Shown: piece by piece, positions 7,735-16,471 of the stretch
How positions within the stretch are numbered: position 1 is the first letter of the stretch
How the letters are laid out: each line of letters begins with the position of its first letter
DNA from: Ignavibacteria bacterium
Lineage (GTDB): Bacteria > Bacteroidota > Ignavibacteria > Kapaibacteriales > UBA2268
NCBI GenBank assembly: GCA_016844745.1
Contig: JAERMQ010000010.1
Location: forward strand, 1-64,000
Length of the DNA: 64,000 nt
Direction of reading: 5' to 3'
Made by a program: the position numbers and the translations under genes
Notes under the pieces: model-generated
What the model was told of the DNA's origin: nothing
The model's input: only the letters and a program-made list of their open reading frames with translations
The model's database searches: none

Positions 7735-8907
7735 TTATTGAACGCCGAAGAATGTCTTCAATCCGGCGACAATACTCTTAATCATAGTTGGGTTATGAGC
7801 GCCGTTGCTGCGGTCTTTTGCTACATGTAAGTAGTTAATCATTGCAGTAATGGTGTCAGTACCGACATATTTAGGTCCTGTTGTGCTTGCTTTAACATAT
7901 TCGCCGACAACAAAATAGGTTCCGTCGGGATGGAAAGCCTGTGAAGTGTCTAACAATCCGAGGTCAATAATTTTTCTCCTGATTTTTACTATGTCAGCAG
8001 CGATTGCTTTTGAATTAACTGCATCAAGTAAAACCTTCTTTGAATGGCAGGAATTGCAATTAGCATTGAAATCAGCAGTGCTCATTCTCTGGTATGATGC
8101 TTGTGTCATCTGGAAATAATGACCTCCGCCACCAATTCCAAAGTTTGTAGTATCAACGCCCATGTGGCAGGTAACGCAGCCTTTGGCAAGTTTATCTGCA
8201 TGAGGATTATTATCTGCTGTTCCATAAGTTACGCCAGCCATTGGGGGAATACCGATTGCAGAAACTATATTTGCAATAATACCATAATGCGGTCCTACGC
8301 GTGAGTATCCGCTCGTGCTTCTTGCTATTGAGTCGAATCCCGCCATTAATTTGGAGGGTGTGCGGGTGATTGTTCTGGACTGATGGCATTTTGCACAAAG
8401 ATTTCCCGAACCTTTAAAATCAAAAGTAGCAGGGTCGGTTGCTAATTTTTGAAGCATAGGAACAGCTTGTGTCCATCTTAATGCAAAGTCGGTCGAATCA
8501 TACTTTGTATGAATGAAATGACAGGTACGGCAAGTAATAGGTGTCGGATAATCATAATTAGTTGGGGTGTTGGTTCCATTCGCGGAAGCAGATGCGAAAC
8601 CATCACCGCTATGACAACCACCGCATGAACCGACTCTGTTTGCTTCTTCAATCCAAACTTCGCCTTCGCCATGTAACGATAATTTGTATTGGTACCATTT
8701 AGTATAAAAATCCTGATTTGCATTGTTATGGCAAGCCTGGCATGGTTTGGAACCATCAACACCATCTTTGCCGTTAGCACCGGCAGCGCCGGCTAAACCG
8801 TCTTTACCTGCGGGCCCAGCGGGACCTTCGCATGAAGATAGAAATAAGCCAATTGCGAAAAGAGCAATAGCTAAGGTTAAGAAAAATTTTGAGTTAAACG
8901 ATTTCAT
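7735..8907 (-). CDS. six-heme cytochrome lipoprotein with collagen-like N-terminal linker
   Basis: The protein has 390 residues. A lipoprotein signal (lipobox LSSC, Cys at 26) is followed at once by about eight Gly-X-Y triplets (GPAGPAGKDG...), a short collagen-like stretch. Six CxxCH motifs follow (CQACH, CGGCH, CRTCH, CAKCH, CVTCH, CNSCH). After the last, about 110 residues carry no hemes. It is probably anchored in the outer membrane or facing outward, with the collagen-like part acting as a stalk or trimerising segment; that is inference. AAGGAG precedes the ATG. It is the first gene of the leftward redox group and faces the rightward group across a 737-base gap. Confidence 0.85.
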   Translation of the reverse strand: MKSFNSKFFLTLAIALFAIGLFLSSCEGPAGPAGKDGLAGAAGANGKDGVDGSKPCQACHNNANQDFYTKWYQYKLSLHGEGEVWIEEANRVGSCGGCHSGDGFASASANGTNTPTNYDYPTPITCRTCHFIHTKYDSTDFALRWTQAVPMLQKLATDPATFDFKGSGNLCAKCHQSRTITRTPSKLMAGFDSIARSTSGYSRVGPHYGIIANIVSAIGIPPMAGVTYGTADNNPHADKLAKGCVTCHMGVDTTNFGIGGGGHYFQMTQASYQRMSTADFNANCNSCHSKKVLLDAVNSKAIAADIVKIRRKIIDLGLLDTSQAFHPDGTYFVVGEYVKASTTGPKYVGTDTITAMINYLHVAKDRSNGAHNPTMIKSIVAGLKTFFGVQ

Positions 8908-9644
8908 AATTACTCCTTAAATAATTTAATAATATATTATAAACAAAACAAATTTAAAAATGTAAATTTTTTTATATTTTCATTCGTAATAAGTCGAAGA
9001 AAATAAACCACTTAAATTATTTCAAAAAACATTAAGTTCTTAAGTACAACTAAATTTTCAATTAGACAAACAATTACGATTCCAAAATAATATAGATTTT
9101 AATACAGTGCAAATATTTTTTTGGGTTTGTCATCGTAAAAGTAGTAAAATTAACCACTTGTAAAAGAGATAAAAAAGTCTGTAAATAACCTGTTGTTATT
9201 TATTTCACACTAATTTAAAATTTAGATTCAACTAATCAACAACTTCGTAAATACAAAAGAAATCATTATCTTAAAAAATATTTAATATTATCCTAATTTT
9301 AATTATTTTTGAAATGCTTTTGTATCACAAAATTGTTATTAATAAAATCATTTTTAGTTTAATGATAATTAATAACTGGAATGAGTAAGAGCGAAAAATG
9401 TTATTTGATAGATTTAATGAATGTTGTTCCTGAGAATGAGGCATTGTCAATCTGTCAAAATGGAAGAATGTCATTCTGAGCGAAGCGAAGAATCCATATT
9501 GTGCATTGGGACTGGATTCTTCGCTTCGCTCAGAATGACATTCTTCTTGACTTTAGACTAAATACCGAATTTAGAAATGATAATTTCCAATTATTTAAAA
9601 CATAAAATTATTAATTTATAAGATATTAAATTCACGGCAACAAT
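8908..9644. other. divergent control region between the two cytochrome operons
   Basis: The region is 737 bases, very AT-rich, with no convincing gene on either strand. It must hold the promoters for both cytochrome groups. The only clear structure is the hairpin repeat at 9452-9551. I could not pick out a specific operator. Confidence 0.5.
9452..9551. repeat. GTCATTCTGAGCGAAGCGAAG hairpin repeat
   Basis: The long arms (ATGTCATTCTGAGCGAAGCG and its complement) enclose about 18 bases. It is the same family as the core of 5514-5641 and the unit at 55998-56089, and has no coding content. Confidence 0.75.
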
Positions 9645-11105
9645 ATGATATTCAACTTTAGAACCATATTATCAATTTCTTTGGTGTTGTTGTTTTCAGC
9701 AGTTCGAGTTTTTGCACAGAAAAATGAAGTTTGCTTAGACTGCCACAAAGACCCTGATATTACAACCGAGCGCAAAGGGAAAACAATTTCTTTGAGTGTC
9801 AATCACCAAGAGCTATTACGCTCGCCTCATGCAAAATTAAAATGCGTGCAATGCCACGTGAACTTCGACCCGGAAGCGTTCCCACATAAGGAAAAAATCG
9901 AACCGGTCAATTGCTTAAGCTGCCATGCAAATGCACCTGCTAAGCACTACTTTCATCCGACGGGAGCGTTGACAAAAGCTCAAAGCGCATCCATGCCAAA
10001 ATTCTTCGATTGCAAATCCTGCCATGGCAGGCATGATATTATATTCCCGAAAAATCGAGGCGTTAATATGCAAGCATCCAAGGTAACTGAAACCTGTGGA
10101 AACTGTCATAAAAATATTTATATCGAACTTTTAAAATCCGAACATTACAAGGCACAAGGTAAAAAAGATGTCACTCCACCGAATTGTGTGATATGCCATA
10201 CAAACCATATTACCAAAGGATTCGGATTGTCTCCTGCGGAATTAAAAGCCAATCAGGAAAAGCTATGCCTATCCTGCCACCGGTTCGAACCCGGAGCTAA
10301 GAAAGTAAGCCCCGCTTCGATGATAAAATACGAAACCGGCAACCATGGCTCGCGTACGATAAAAGGAATTAATGAGGCTGCCGGTTGTGTGGATTGCCAT
10401 GGCGGACATAATCTTCATAAATCTGAAATGCTGGAACCTAAAGTTCATAAATACAAAGTACCGAATATTTGCAGCAAGTGCCATGTTGCTGTATCTGCTG
10501 AATACAAGAGTTCGATTCACGGTATATCGCTTCTAAAAAAAGATATGGATACACCGGGTTGTACTTATTGCCATGGTGAACATAATCCCAAACCAATACC
10601 TTATGTTCCGAATTCTGTTTTTCAGGAGACAAAAATTAAAAGAGAAGTTGTAATTAAAAATAAAATGATTTATTGCATTTCCTGTCATTCGAATGAAACG
10701 CTTATGAAGAAAAACGGCAGGAAGACAATTGCAGCAGCCCATAATTGGCTGCAAAACCGGGAAAGGCACTGGGAGGTTCTTCGCTGCGTCGATTGTCATT
10801 CTTCCTCGGATGCACATTCTTTGTCTCACAATATTCTTCCAAAATCGAAAACTCCACGAAATTGTGAGGATTGCCATGAGCAAAATTCTGTCCTGATGAC
10901 TAAAATGTACAAACAGAAAAAAATCATGGCTCGTGAAAAAAGCGGAATAATCGCCGGTATTCTTAACAGTACTGCTTATGTTAACGGTACGACCCGGAAT
11001 TTGTTTTTGGAAATTGTGACTTTCGTAATTATAGGCTTGACAATATTTGCAGCATTATTTCATACGATGCTACGCATATATTTCCGCAGGGGAGGTAAAA
11101 AATGA
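9645..11105 (+). CDS. 13-heme membrane-anchored cytochrome c
   Basis: The 486-residue protein has a signal peptide (about 1-24, ending VFAQ) and thirteen CxxCH motifs spread to about residue 415: CLDCH, CVQCH, CLSCH, CKSCH, CGNCH, CVICH, CLSCH, CVDCH, CSKCH, CTYCH, CISCH, CVDCH and CEDCH. One C-terminal membrane helix (about 452-477) is followed by a basic RRGGKK tail, placing the hemes in the periplasm. It overlaps the next gene by four bases (ATGA), so the two are translationally coupled and probably form a complex. It may be the electron-accepting subunit of a quinol-oxidising cytochrome b/c complex. Confidence 0.85.
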   Translation: MIFNFRTILSISLVLLFSAVRVFAQKNEVCLDCHKDPDITTERKGKTISLSVNHQELLRSPHAKLKCVQCHVNFDPEAFPHKEKIEPVNCLSCHANAPAKHYFHPTGALTKAQSASMPKFFDCKSCHGRHDIIFPKNRGVNMQASKVTETCGNCHKNIYIELLKSEHYKAQGKKDVTPPNCVICHTNHITKGFGLSPAELKANQEKLCLSCHRFEPGAKKVSPASMIKYETGNHGSRTIKGINEAAGCVDCHGGHNLHKSEMLEPKVHKYKVPNICSKCHVAVSAEYKSSIHGISLLKKDMDTPGCTYCHGEHNPKPIPYVPNSVFQETKIKREVVIKNKMIYCISCHSNETLMKKNGRKTIAAAHNWLQNRERHWEVLRCVDCHSSSDAHSLSHNILPKSKTPRNCEDCHEQNSVLMTKMYKQKKIMAREKSGIIAGILNSTAYVNGTTRNLFLEIVTFVIIGLTIFAALFHTMLRIYFRRGGKK

Positions 11106-13279
11106 GGAAAATAACATTATATCCGTTTTGGCTCAGATTCTGGCACTGGCTCAATGCACTATTATTTTTAACTTTGATAATTTCGGGAATATTTTTACAT
11201 TATTTAGAGGCAAATCCTCTACATTCGCAATTCCAGTTAGCAATATTTACACATAATGCATCAGGAGTCCTGTTATCATTTATTTACATTTTTTATGTAA
11301 TCAGGTCTATTACATCCGGTAACATTCGCAGTTATATACCTAAATTTCGAGGTCTTCCAAGCAGATTCTTTATTCAAATAAGATATTACCTGATAGGAAT
11401 ACTAAACAAAGAACCCAAACCATTTCATCCGACCGAGAATGAGAGATTCAATCCATTGCAGCAGCTTTTTTATTTGGCAGTAATGTTCATCTTTATGCCG
11501 GTTGTGATAATTACTGGCTGGTCATTACTACTTCCGGAACTTTCACCGGATGAGTTTCTGGGTTTGGGTGGTATATACCCTATGGCTGTTATACATATTA
11601 TAGCATCGCTTATACTGACAATCTTCTTCGTGATGCATGTTTATCTTGGTTCAACCGGAAAAAGTGTCATGGATTTGTTTAAATCCATGTGGCGGGGATG
11701 GAGACTAGTAGAAGAGCATGAAGAGCGGGAAATGGAACAGGCTTATGCTCTGGAAATGGAGAGAAGGAGAAAAAAGAAAAAATTCATGCCTGTTGTCTTC
11801 TATAATCCCTTGACAATGGGAGGCGCTCTTCTCTCTCTTATCAGTTTTGTAGCAATTTTATTTTTAATGGCGCTTGAATATTTCAATCACAACACAAAAG
11901 CTTATGTAGGAATAATCACATTTGTAATTCTGCCTGGAATATTAATGATAGGCGTGTTGCTTGTTATTATTGGAGCTTTCAAGGAACACAGGCGTCTTTT
12001 AGCCGGTGAAAATCCCGATAAGCAATTGCCTGTAATCGATTTGAATAATCCAAAGCATCAAATTGCAACGATTGTATTTTCCGTTCTAACAATCCTGATT
12101 TTAACAGTAACGGTTATCAGTAGTTTTAAAGCTTATGAATATACCGATTCTGATGAATTTTGCGGAACAATATGCCATCAGGTAATGCATCCGGAATTCC
12201 TGGCTTATCAGAACTCGCCACATTCACGAGTACATTGCGTAAAATGCCACATCGGTCCGGGCGCCAAATGGTTTGTCAAAGCAAAGATTTCAGGTTTATA
12301 CCAGGTTTATTCTGTATTATTTAACAAATTCTCGCGCCCGATACCAACTCCAATCGAGGGATTACGTCCTGCTCAACAAACTTGCGAGCAATGCCATTGG
12401 CCTAAGCATTTCTATGGTGAGAAGAAGATAACTTTCGATTTTTATACAACTGATGAAAAGAATTCGGGTACTAAGTTATCAATGATTCTTAAAACAGGAG
12501 GTGGCTCACCCGAACACGGCTACAGCGAAGGTATCCACTATCACATGAATATTCTCAACGAAATGACATATTATCCGGCTGATGAGTTCCGTCAGGATAT
12601 ACCTGTTGTCTTTGCTAAAAATTTACAAACCGGCAAGGTAACCGAATACAGAAGTACTGAATCTAAAATCAATTTTGATACACTGAAACAGGAAAATTTT
12701 CGCATTATGGATTGTATCGACTGCCATAACAGACCCTCGCATATTTACCATCAACCCAACAAAATAGTTAATACTTATCTGACTCAGGGAAAAATTGATA
12801 CTACCCTGCCATATATTAAAAATCTATCGGTTCAGGCTGTAGAGTCTCAGGTTAAGAACAAATTGACCGCATACAATGAAATAAAAACATTTATATGGAA
12901 ATTTTATGAATCCAACTATCCTAAGGTTTTTACAGAAAAAAAAGAAGGTTTGGAGAAAAGTGTAAATAATATTCATAAAATTTATAGTGAGAATTATTAC
13001 CCTGAAATGAAGGTATCATGGAGAAAATTCTCGAATAATATAGGACATTTATATGGCGCTGGCTGCTTCAGATGCCATGATGGCAAGCATAAAAGCCCTG
13101 AGGGTAAAGTTATATCAATGGATTGCAATTTGTGCCATGTAATAATAGACCAAAAAGCTCCAAACGGACAGAAAAATACCTTTGATGAGAATGGTAATAT
13201 TAATTTTATACATCCCGGCGGAATGAATGATTTTATATCAGGGAAGCCATGCTTTAAATGCCATGGAGTAAGACGCTGA
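11102..13279 (+). CDS. cytochrome b561-like / NapC-NirT-like fusion with seven c-type heme sites
   Basis: The protein has 725 residues. Residues 1-200 carry about four membrane helices with His residues (FWHWLN at the start, HNASG, VIHIIASL, VMHVYLG) as in diheme b561-type domains. Residues about 240-350 add further helices. From about 352 come CGTICHQVMHPEF and HSRVHCVKCH, the pattern of NapC/NirT quinol dehydrogenases, then CEQCH, CIDCH, CFRCH, CNLCH and CFKCH. The first site is CX3CH. This looks like an all-in-one quinol oxidase module for the cytochrome chain, coupled to the 13-heme protein upstream. It is known that NapC/NirT domains take electrons from menaquinol; the direction here is not shown by the sequence. 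Confidence 0.85.
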   Translation: MRKITLYPFWLRFWHWLNALLFLTLIISGIFLHYLEANPLHSQFQLAIFTHNASGVLLSFIYIFYVIRSITSGNIRSYIPKFRGLPSRFFIQIRYYLIGILNKEPKPFHPTENERFNPLQQLFYLAVMFIFMPVVIITGWSLLLPELSPDEFLGLGGIYPMAVIHIIASLILTIFFVMHVYLGSTGKSVMDLFKSMWRGWRLVEEHEEREMEQAYALEMERRRKKKKFMPVVFYNPLTMGGALLSLISFVAILFLMALEYFNHNTKAYVGIITFVILPGILMIGVLLVIIGAFKEHRRLLAGENPDKQLPVIDLNNPKHQIATIVFSVLTILILTVTVISSFKAYEYTDSDEFCGTICHQVMHPEFLAYQNSPHSRVHCVKCHIGPGAKWFVKAKISGLYQVYSVLFNKFSRPIPTPIEGLRPAQQTCEQCHWPKHFYGEKKITFDFYTTDEKNSGTKLSMILKTGGGSPEHGYSEGIHYHMNILNEMTYYPADEFRQDIPVVFAKNLQTGKVTEYRSTESKINFDTLKQENFRIMDCIDCHNRPSHIYHQPNKIVNTYLTQGKIDTTLPYIKNLSVQAVESQVKNKLTAYNEIKTFIWKFYESNYPKVFTEKKEGLEKSVNNIHKIYSENYYPEMKVSWRKFSNNIGHLYGAGCFRCHDGKHKSPEGKVISMDCNLCHVIIDQKAPNGQKNTFDENGNINFIHPGGMNDFISGKPCFKCHGVRR

Positions 13280-13336
13280 TTTGGATTTCAGGGAAAAGTG
13301 GAGTAATTTGATTTTTTGAATTAGTAAAAAAAAGTT

Positions 13337-14275
13337 ATGAAAAATTTTGCATTAACGGGAGCAGCAGGATACATAGCCCCACGTCACCTGCAGGCGATTA
13401 AGGATACCGGCAATAGATTAATTGCTGCGGCAGACCCACACGATTCCGTTGGAGTGCTTGACCGCTGGTTCCCGAATGCCAGTTTTTTTACTGAAATAGA
13501 ACGATTCGACCGCCACCTTGAAAAGCTGCGCCGGTATTCTCCCGAAGATAAAGTTCATTACCTGAGTGTATGCTCTCCAAATCATCTGCATGATGCCCAG
13601 ATAAGATTAGCACTGCGATTAGGCGCCGATGCCATTTGCGAAAAGCCTTTAGTGCTTAAGCCATCAAATCTCGATACCCTGAAAGAAATCGAACGGGAGA
13701 CAGGGGGGAAGATTTTTAATATCCTGCAATTGAGGGTTCATCCTGCTTTGATAGACCTGAAAAACAAATTATCCTCTAAACCGAATATTGAAAAACACAA
13801 TGTAGTTCTTTCCTATATCACTTCCCGTGGTCCCTGGTACAGGTATTCATGGAAGGGGAATGAGGAAAAATCCGGTGGCATTGCAACAAATATCGGCATT
13901 CACTTTTTCGATTTGTTGATTTGGTTTTTCGGCAGTGTGCAAAAAACCGAAGTTCATTTGAATAATCCCGATAAAATGAGCGGCTTCATCGAACTCGAAA
14001 ACGCGAATGTAAGCTGGTACCTTTCTATTGACCGGAATGAACTGCCGCAGCAAGCTGTAGAGAAGAACCAGACTACTTTCCGCTCAATTACAATTGACGG
14101 CAGCGAGGTAGAATTTACCGAAGGCTTTACGGATTTACATACTTCGGTTTATGCTGAAATTCTTGCCGGTCGCGGCTTTGGTATTGAGGATGCGCGCCCT
14201 TCAATCGAGTTGGTTTACAATCTCAGAGGTTCGAAAATTATTGAAAAACCTGAATTGAAGCACCCGTTTTTGTGA
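13337..14275 (+). CDS. wlbA: Gfo/Idh/MocA oxidoreductase, WlbA/WbpB-like UDP-GlcNAcA 3-dehydrogenase
   Basis: The protein has 312 residues, typical for the family. The N-terminus MKNFALTGAAGYIAPRHLQA closely follows the WlbA/WbpB signature (Rossmann GxxGxI plus APRH), and the EKPL motif of the Gfo/Idh/MocA family is at about residue 102. WlbA enzymes oxidise the 3-OH of UDP-N-acetylglucosaminuronate on the way to 2,3-diacetamido sugars of surface polysaccharides. No other gene of that pathway is nearby, which is odd for a sugar cluster. The gene starts about 58 bases beyond the cytochrome fusion. Confidence 0.85.
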   Translation: MKNFALTGAAGYIAPRHLQAIKDTGNRLIAAADPHDSVGVLDRWFPNASFFTEIERFDRHLEKLRRYSPEDKVHYLSVCSPNHLHDAQIRLALRLGADAICEKPLVLKPSNLDTLKEIERETGGKIFNILQLRVHPALIDLKNKLSSKPNIEKHNVVLSYITSRGPWYRYSWKGNEEKSGGIATNIGIHFFDLLIWFFGSVQKTEVHLNNPDKMSGFIELENANVSWYLSIDRNELPQQAVEKNQTTFRSITIDGSEVEFTEGFTDLHTSVYAEILAGRGFGIEDARPSIELVYNLRGSKIIEKPELKHPFL

Positions 14276-14304
14276 TTTTATATTTTTAAACTTCAAACAT
14301 GAAT

Positions 14305-14482
14305 GTCATTCCTACGAATGAGGTTGTGTGAAAATTTATATTAAATTCCAAATAAACAAAATGAAGAACCTCACCCTAACCCTCTCCAAAGGAGAGGGAA
14401 TAATCAATTCCCTCTCCTTTGGAGAGGGTTAGGGTGAGGTTCTTCATTCGACTTTCACACAACCTCGAATACAGGAATGACT
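14305..14482. repeat. composite MITE-like repeat with CTCACCCTAACCCTC hairpin core
   Basis: The inner palindrome at 14361-14447 has arms ATGAAGAACCTCACCCTAAC and complement. Outside it, GTCATTCCTAC...GAGGTTGTGTGAAA (14305-14334) is mirrored by TTTCACACAACCTCG...AGGAATGAC (14452-14482), giving outer inverted repeats. The gap 14276-14508 is made almost wholly of this element, so the CoA-transferase start codon lies just beyond it. Confidence 0.75.
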
Positions 14483-14508
14483 TTTTTTCTTCGTTATCAA
14501 AATACATC

Positions 14509-15696
14509 ATGAAACCTAAAACAATTTTGTCATTGGAACAGGCTCTCACCCTGCCTTACGCAACTCAACGATTCGTACAATTGGGATGGCGGGTTATTCG
14601 CATCGAGTCCAATTCTTTCGGTGGCGACCCCAATCGTTACATCGGTAATAATATCGGCTTCGACGATGTCCATTCGTACTTTGTAGCTCCGAACGTTGGC
14701 AAAGAAGCCATCACACTGAATCTTAAAGCAAAGGAAGGACAGGCTCTATTAAAAAAAATCATACATGAATTGAAAGTCGATATATTCATGTGCAATACAT
14801 TGCCTGTTCGCTATAAGCAGCTTGGAATTGATTTCGATTCCCTTAAAGAAGCCAACCCGAATATTATCTGGTGCGGTATTTCAGCTATGGGACCGGATTA
14901 CCCTGATGTTGCAGGTTACGACCCGGCGCTTCAGGCTATGTTAGGTTTCATGCACCTGACCGGCGAAGCTGACCGCGACCCACTCCTTTGTGGTCTGCCG
15001 ATTGTTGACCTGAAAGCAGGCGACGAAGCCTTTGCCCAGGTACTTTTGGCATTAGCCGAGCAACGGGATACAAGCGGTGGTAAGGAAATTTTTATTTCAA
15101 TGACGCAATGCCTTGCTACATGGCTTATAACTACTTTACCGGAATTGGCTTTGAATCCTGATGACAAAGATAAGTTTACACGCTGCGGGAATGAGCATAG
15201 GAGCTTTATTCCCTGCAACTGCTATCCTACAAAAGATGGCTATATTTATATTGCTATTGGCAGCGACCAGCAATGGGAGAAGTTCTGTCATATTCCCGGA
15301 TTCGAGCATGCTGCAACTCCCGAACGAAAGACCAATGCCGGACGCAAAAAGGAAAAGGATAATATCTACGAAGATATCCGCCAAGGCGCCAGCAACTATA
15401 CAACCGAGGCATTATTGGAAATCTGCCGTGAGCACAATCTCGTCGTTGCGCCTATTAACACGGTTAAGGATGTGGCTACGCAGGAATTCGTTACGAAGAA
15501 TTTCATTAAAATGCAACTGCCTTCAGGCGAGCAAGCTAATTTATTCCCTGCGCCTATTAATACTGATTTTCTCGATTCAAAGAACATGACACTTGAGTTC
15601 CCGCCGCATTTGGGCGAGCACAATTCCAAAATACTGCATGAAGTCGGACTCAATGATTCGGAAATTGAGGAGTTGAAAATTCGAGGGATTATTTAA
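14509..15696 (+). CDS. family III CoA-transferase (CaiB/BaiF type)
   Basis: This encodes 395 residues from the ATG at 14509. The upstream in-frame extension to 14419 only reads through a hairpin repeat and is rejected. The pattern (VIRIESxxxGGDPxR near the start, an NPNIIWCGISAMG segment, then the GYDPALQAMLGFM and LPIVDLKAGDEA segments that carry the catalytic Asp) is that of CaiB/BaiF CoA-transferases. These move CoA between a thioester donor and a carboxylate acceptor. Substrates cannot be told from sequence. No acyl-CoA dehydrogenase or ligase is adjacent. Confidence 0.85.
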   Translation: MKPKTILSLEQALTLPYATQRFVQLGWRVIRIESNSFGGDPNRYIGNNIGFDDVHSYFVAPNVGKEAITLNLKAKEGQALLKKIIHELKVDIFMCNTLPVRYKQLGIDFDSLKEANPNIIWCGISAMGPDYPDVAGYDPALQAMLGFMHLTGEADRDPLLCGLPIVDLKAGDEAFAQVLLALAEQRDTSGGKEIFISMTQCLATWLITTLPELALNPDDKDKFTRCGNEHRSFIPCNCYPTKDGYIYIAIGSDQQWEKFCHIPGFEHAATPERKTNAGRKKEKDNIYEDIRQGASNYTTEALLEICREHNLVVAPINTVKDVATQEFVTKNFIKMQLPSGEQANLFPAPINTDFLDSKNMTLEFPPHLGEHNSKILHEVGLNDSEIEELKIRGII

Positions 15697-15780
15697 TTGT
15701 CAATTGTTAATTGTTAATGAAAAATGAACAAAATGAGTCATTTTGGTACCGGTTTTTTGCATTTTTTTTTATTTGCACCA

Positions 15781-16070
15781 TTTTCAAATTGCACCTATTT
15801 TCACTCTTTTTCTACGCTTTTCTACGTTTTTTTTATTTTTTTTGAGGTGAAAAATAAAGAACCTTATTTCTAACTTATTACCTCAGTAGAATTGTACAAA
15901 AGAACTATTGTACCTTATTACCTTATTTTTGCTGCAGTATTCGAATTATTTTTTTAACACAAAGGTCACAAAGGCTAGCACAAAGGTCACAAAGTTTCTG
16001 GTACCACCATTTCAAAGAACGCTTCCTTGCAAAAATAATAAGAGCGGATGAATCAGCTTAAAAATGATTT
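15781..16070. repeat. noncoding element copy A (matches 40432-40770)
   Basis: Conserved blocks occur in the same order as in the copy at 40.4 kb: TTTTCAAATT; TCTACnCTTTTCTACG; GAnGTGAAAAATAAA; CCTTAT; ACACAAAGGTCACAnAGG and a second CACAnAGGnCACAAAG; ATTTCAAAGAAC; and GCTTAAAAA(T/C)GATTT. Both lie in large gaps that begin with a gene stop followed by AATTGTCAATTGTTAATTG. No open frame is shared. It could be a decayed element or an RNA; its nature is unknown. Confidence 0.6.
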
Positions 16071-16149
16071 GGAAATGATTTGGAAAAGAAAGACAGGCGT
16101 TGTATGGAAAATATAGCATGAGATAAGGATGAAAGTTATTCAATAATTT

Positions 16150-16366
16150 AATCCCTGACGGGATAACCATTCTTTGCCGGGTTTTATTAGCTACTAATAT
16201 TTAATCCTTACAGGATAAAGAAAAATTATTAATTCTTCTATCCCGATAGGGATTAAATTATGGTAGCAATATCATTAAACCGCAGAATCTTTATCCCGAC
16301 AGGGATTAAATTATGGTAGCAATATCATTAAACCGCAGAATCTTTATCCCGTCAGGGATTAAATTA
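16150..16366. repeat. 53-bp tandem repeat built on TATCCCGnnAGGGATTAAA palindromes
   Basis: Copies starting at 16239, 16292 and 16345 share TATCCCG(A/T)(C/T)AGGGATTAAATTAT with a period of 53 bases; the bases between are identical in the two full units. Two more degenerate hairpins (AATCCCTGACGGGAT near 16150 and AATCCTTACAGGAT near 16203) precede them. With identical 'spacers' this is a tandem repeat, not a CRISPR. Confidence 0.75.
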
Positions 16367-16471
16367 TTGTTTGGAATTCGGGTATTTTAAAAATGGTCTG
16401 GAAATGATTTGGAAATGGATATTGGTCATACTAGAATTTTATGACATAATTAATCGTGATTTGAAGAGAAA

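Noticed and set aside
14419-14508. 30-residue N-terminal extension of the CoA-transferase
   Set aside because: It only translates the right arm of a hairpin repeat and has no family match; ATG 14509 fits the family.
16239-16366. CRISPR-like array of palindromic repeats
   Set aside because: The sequence between the repeats is identical in both units, so there are no spacers, and no cas gene is near.
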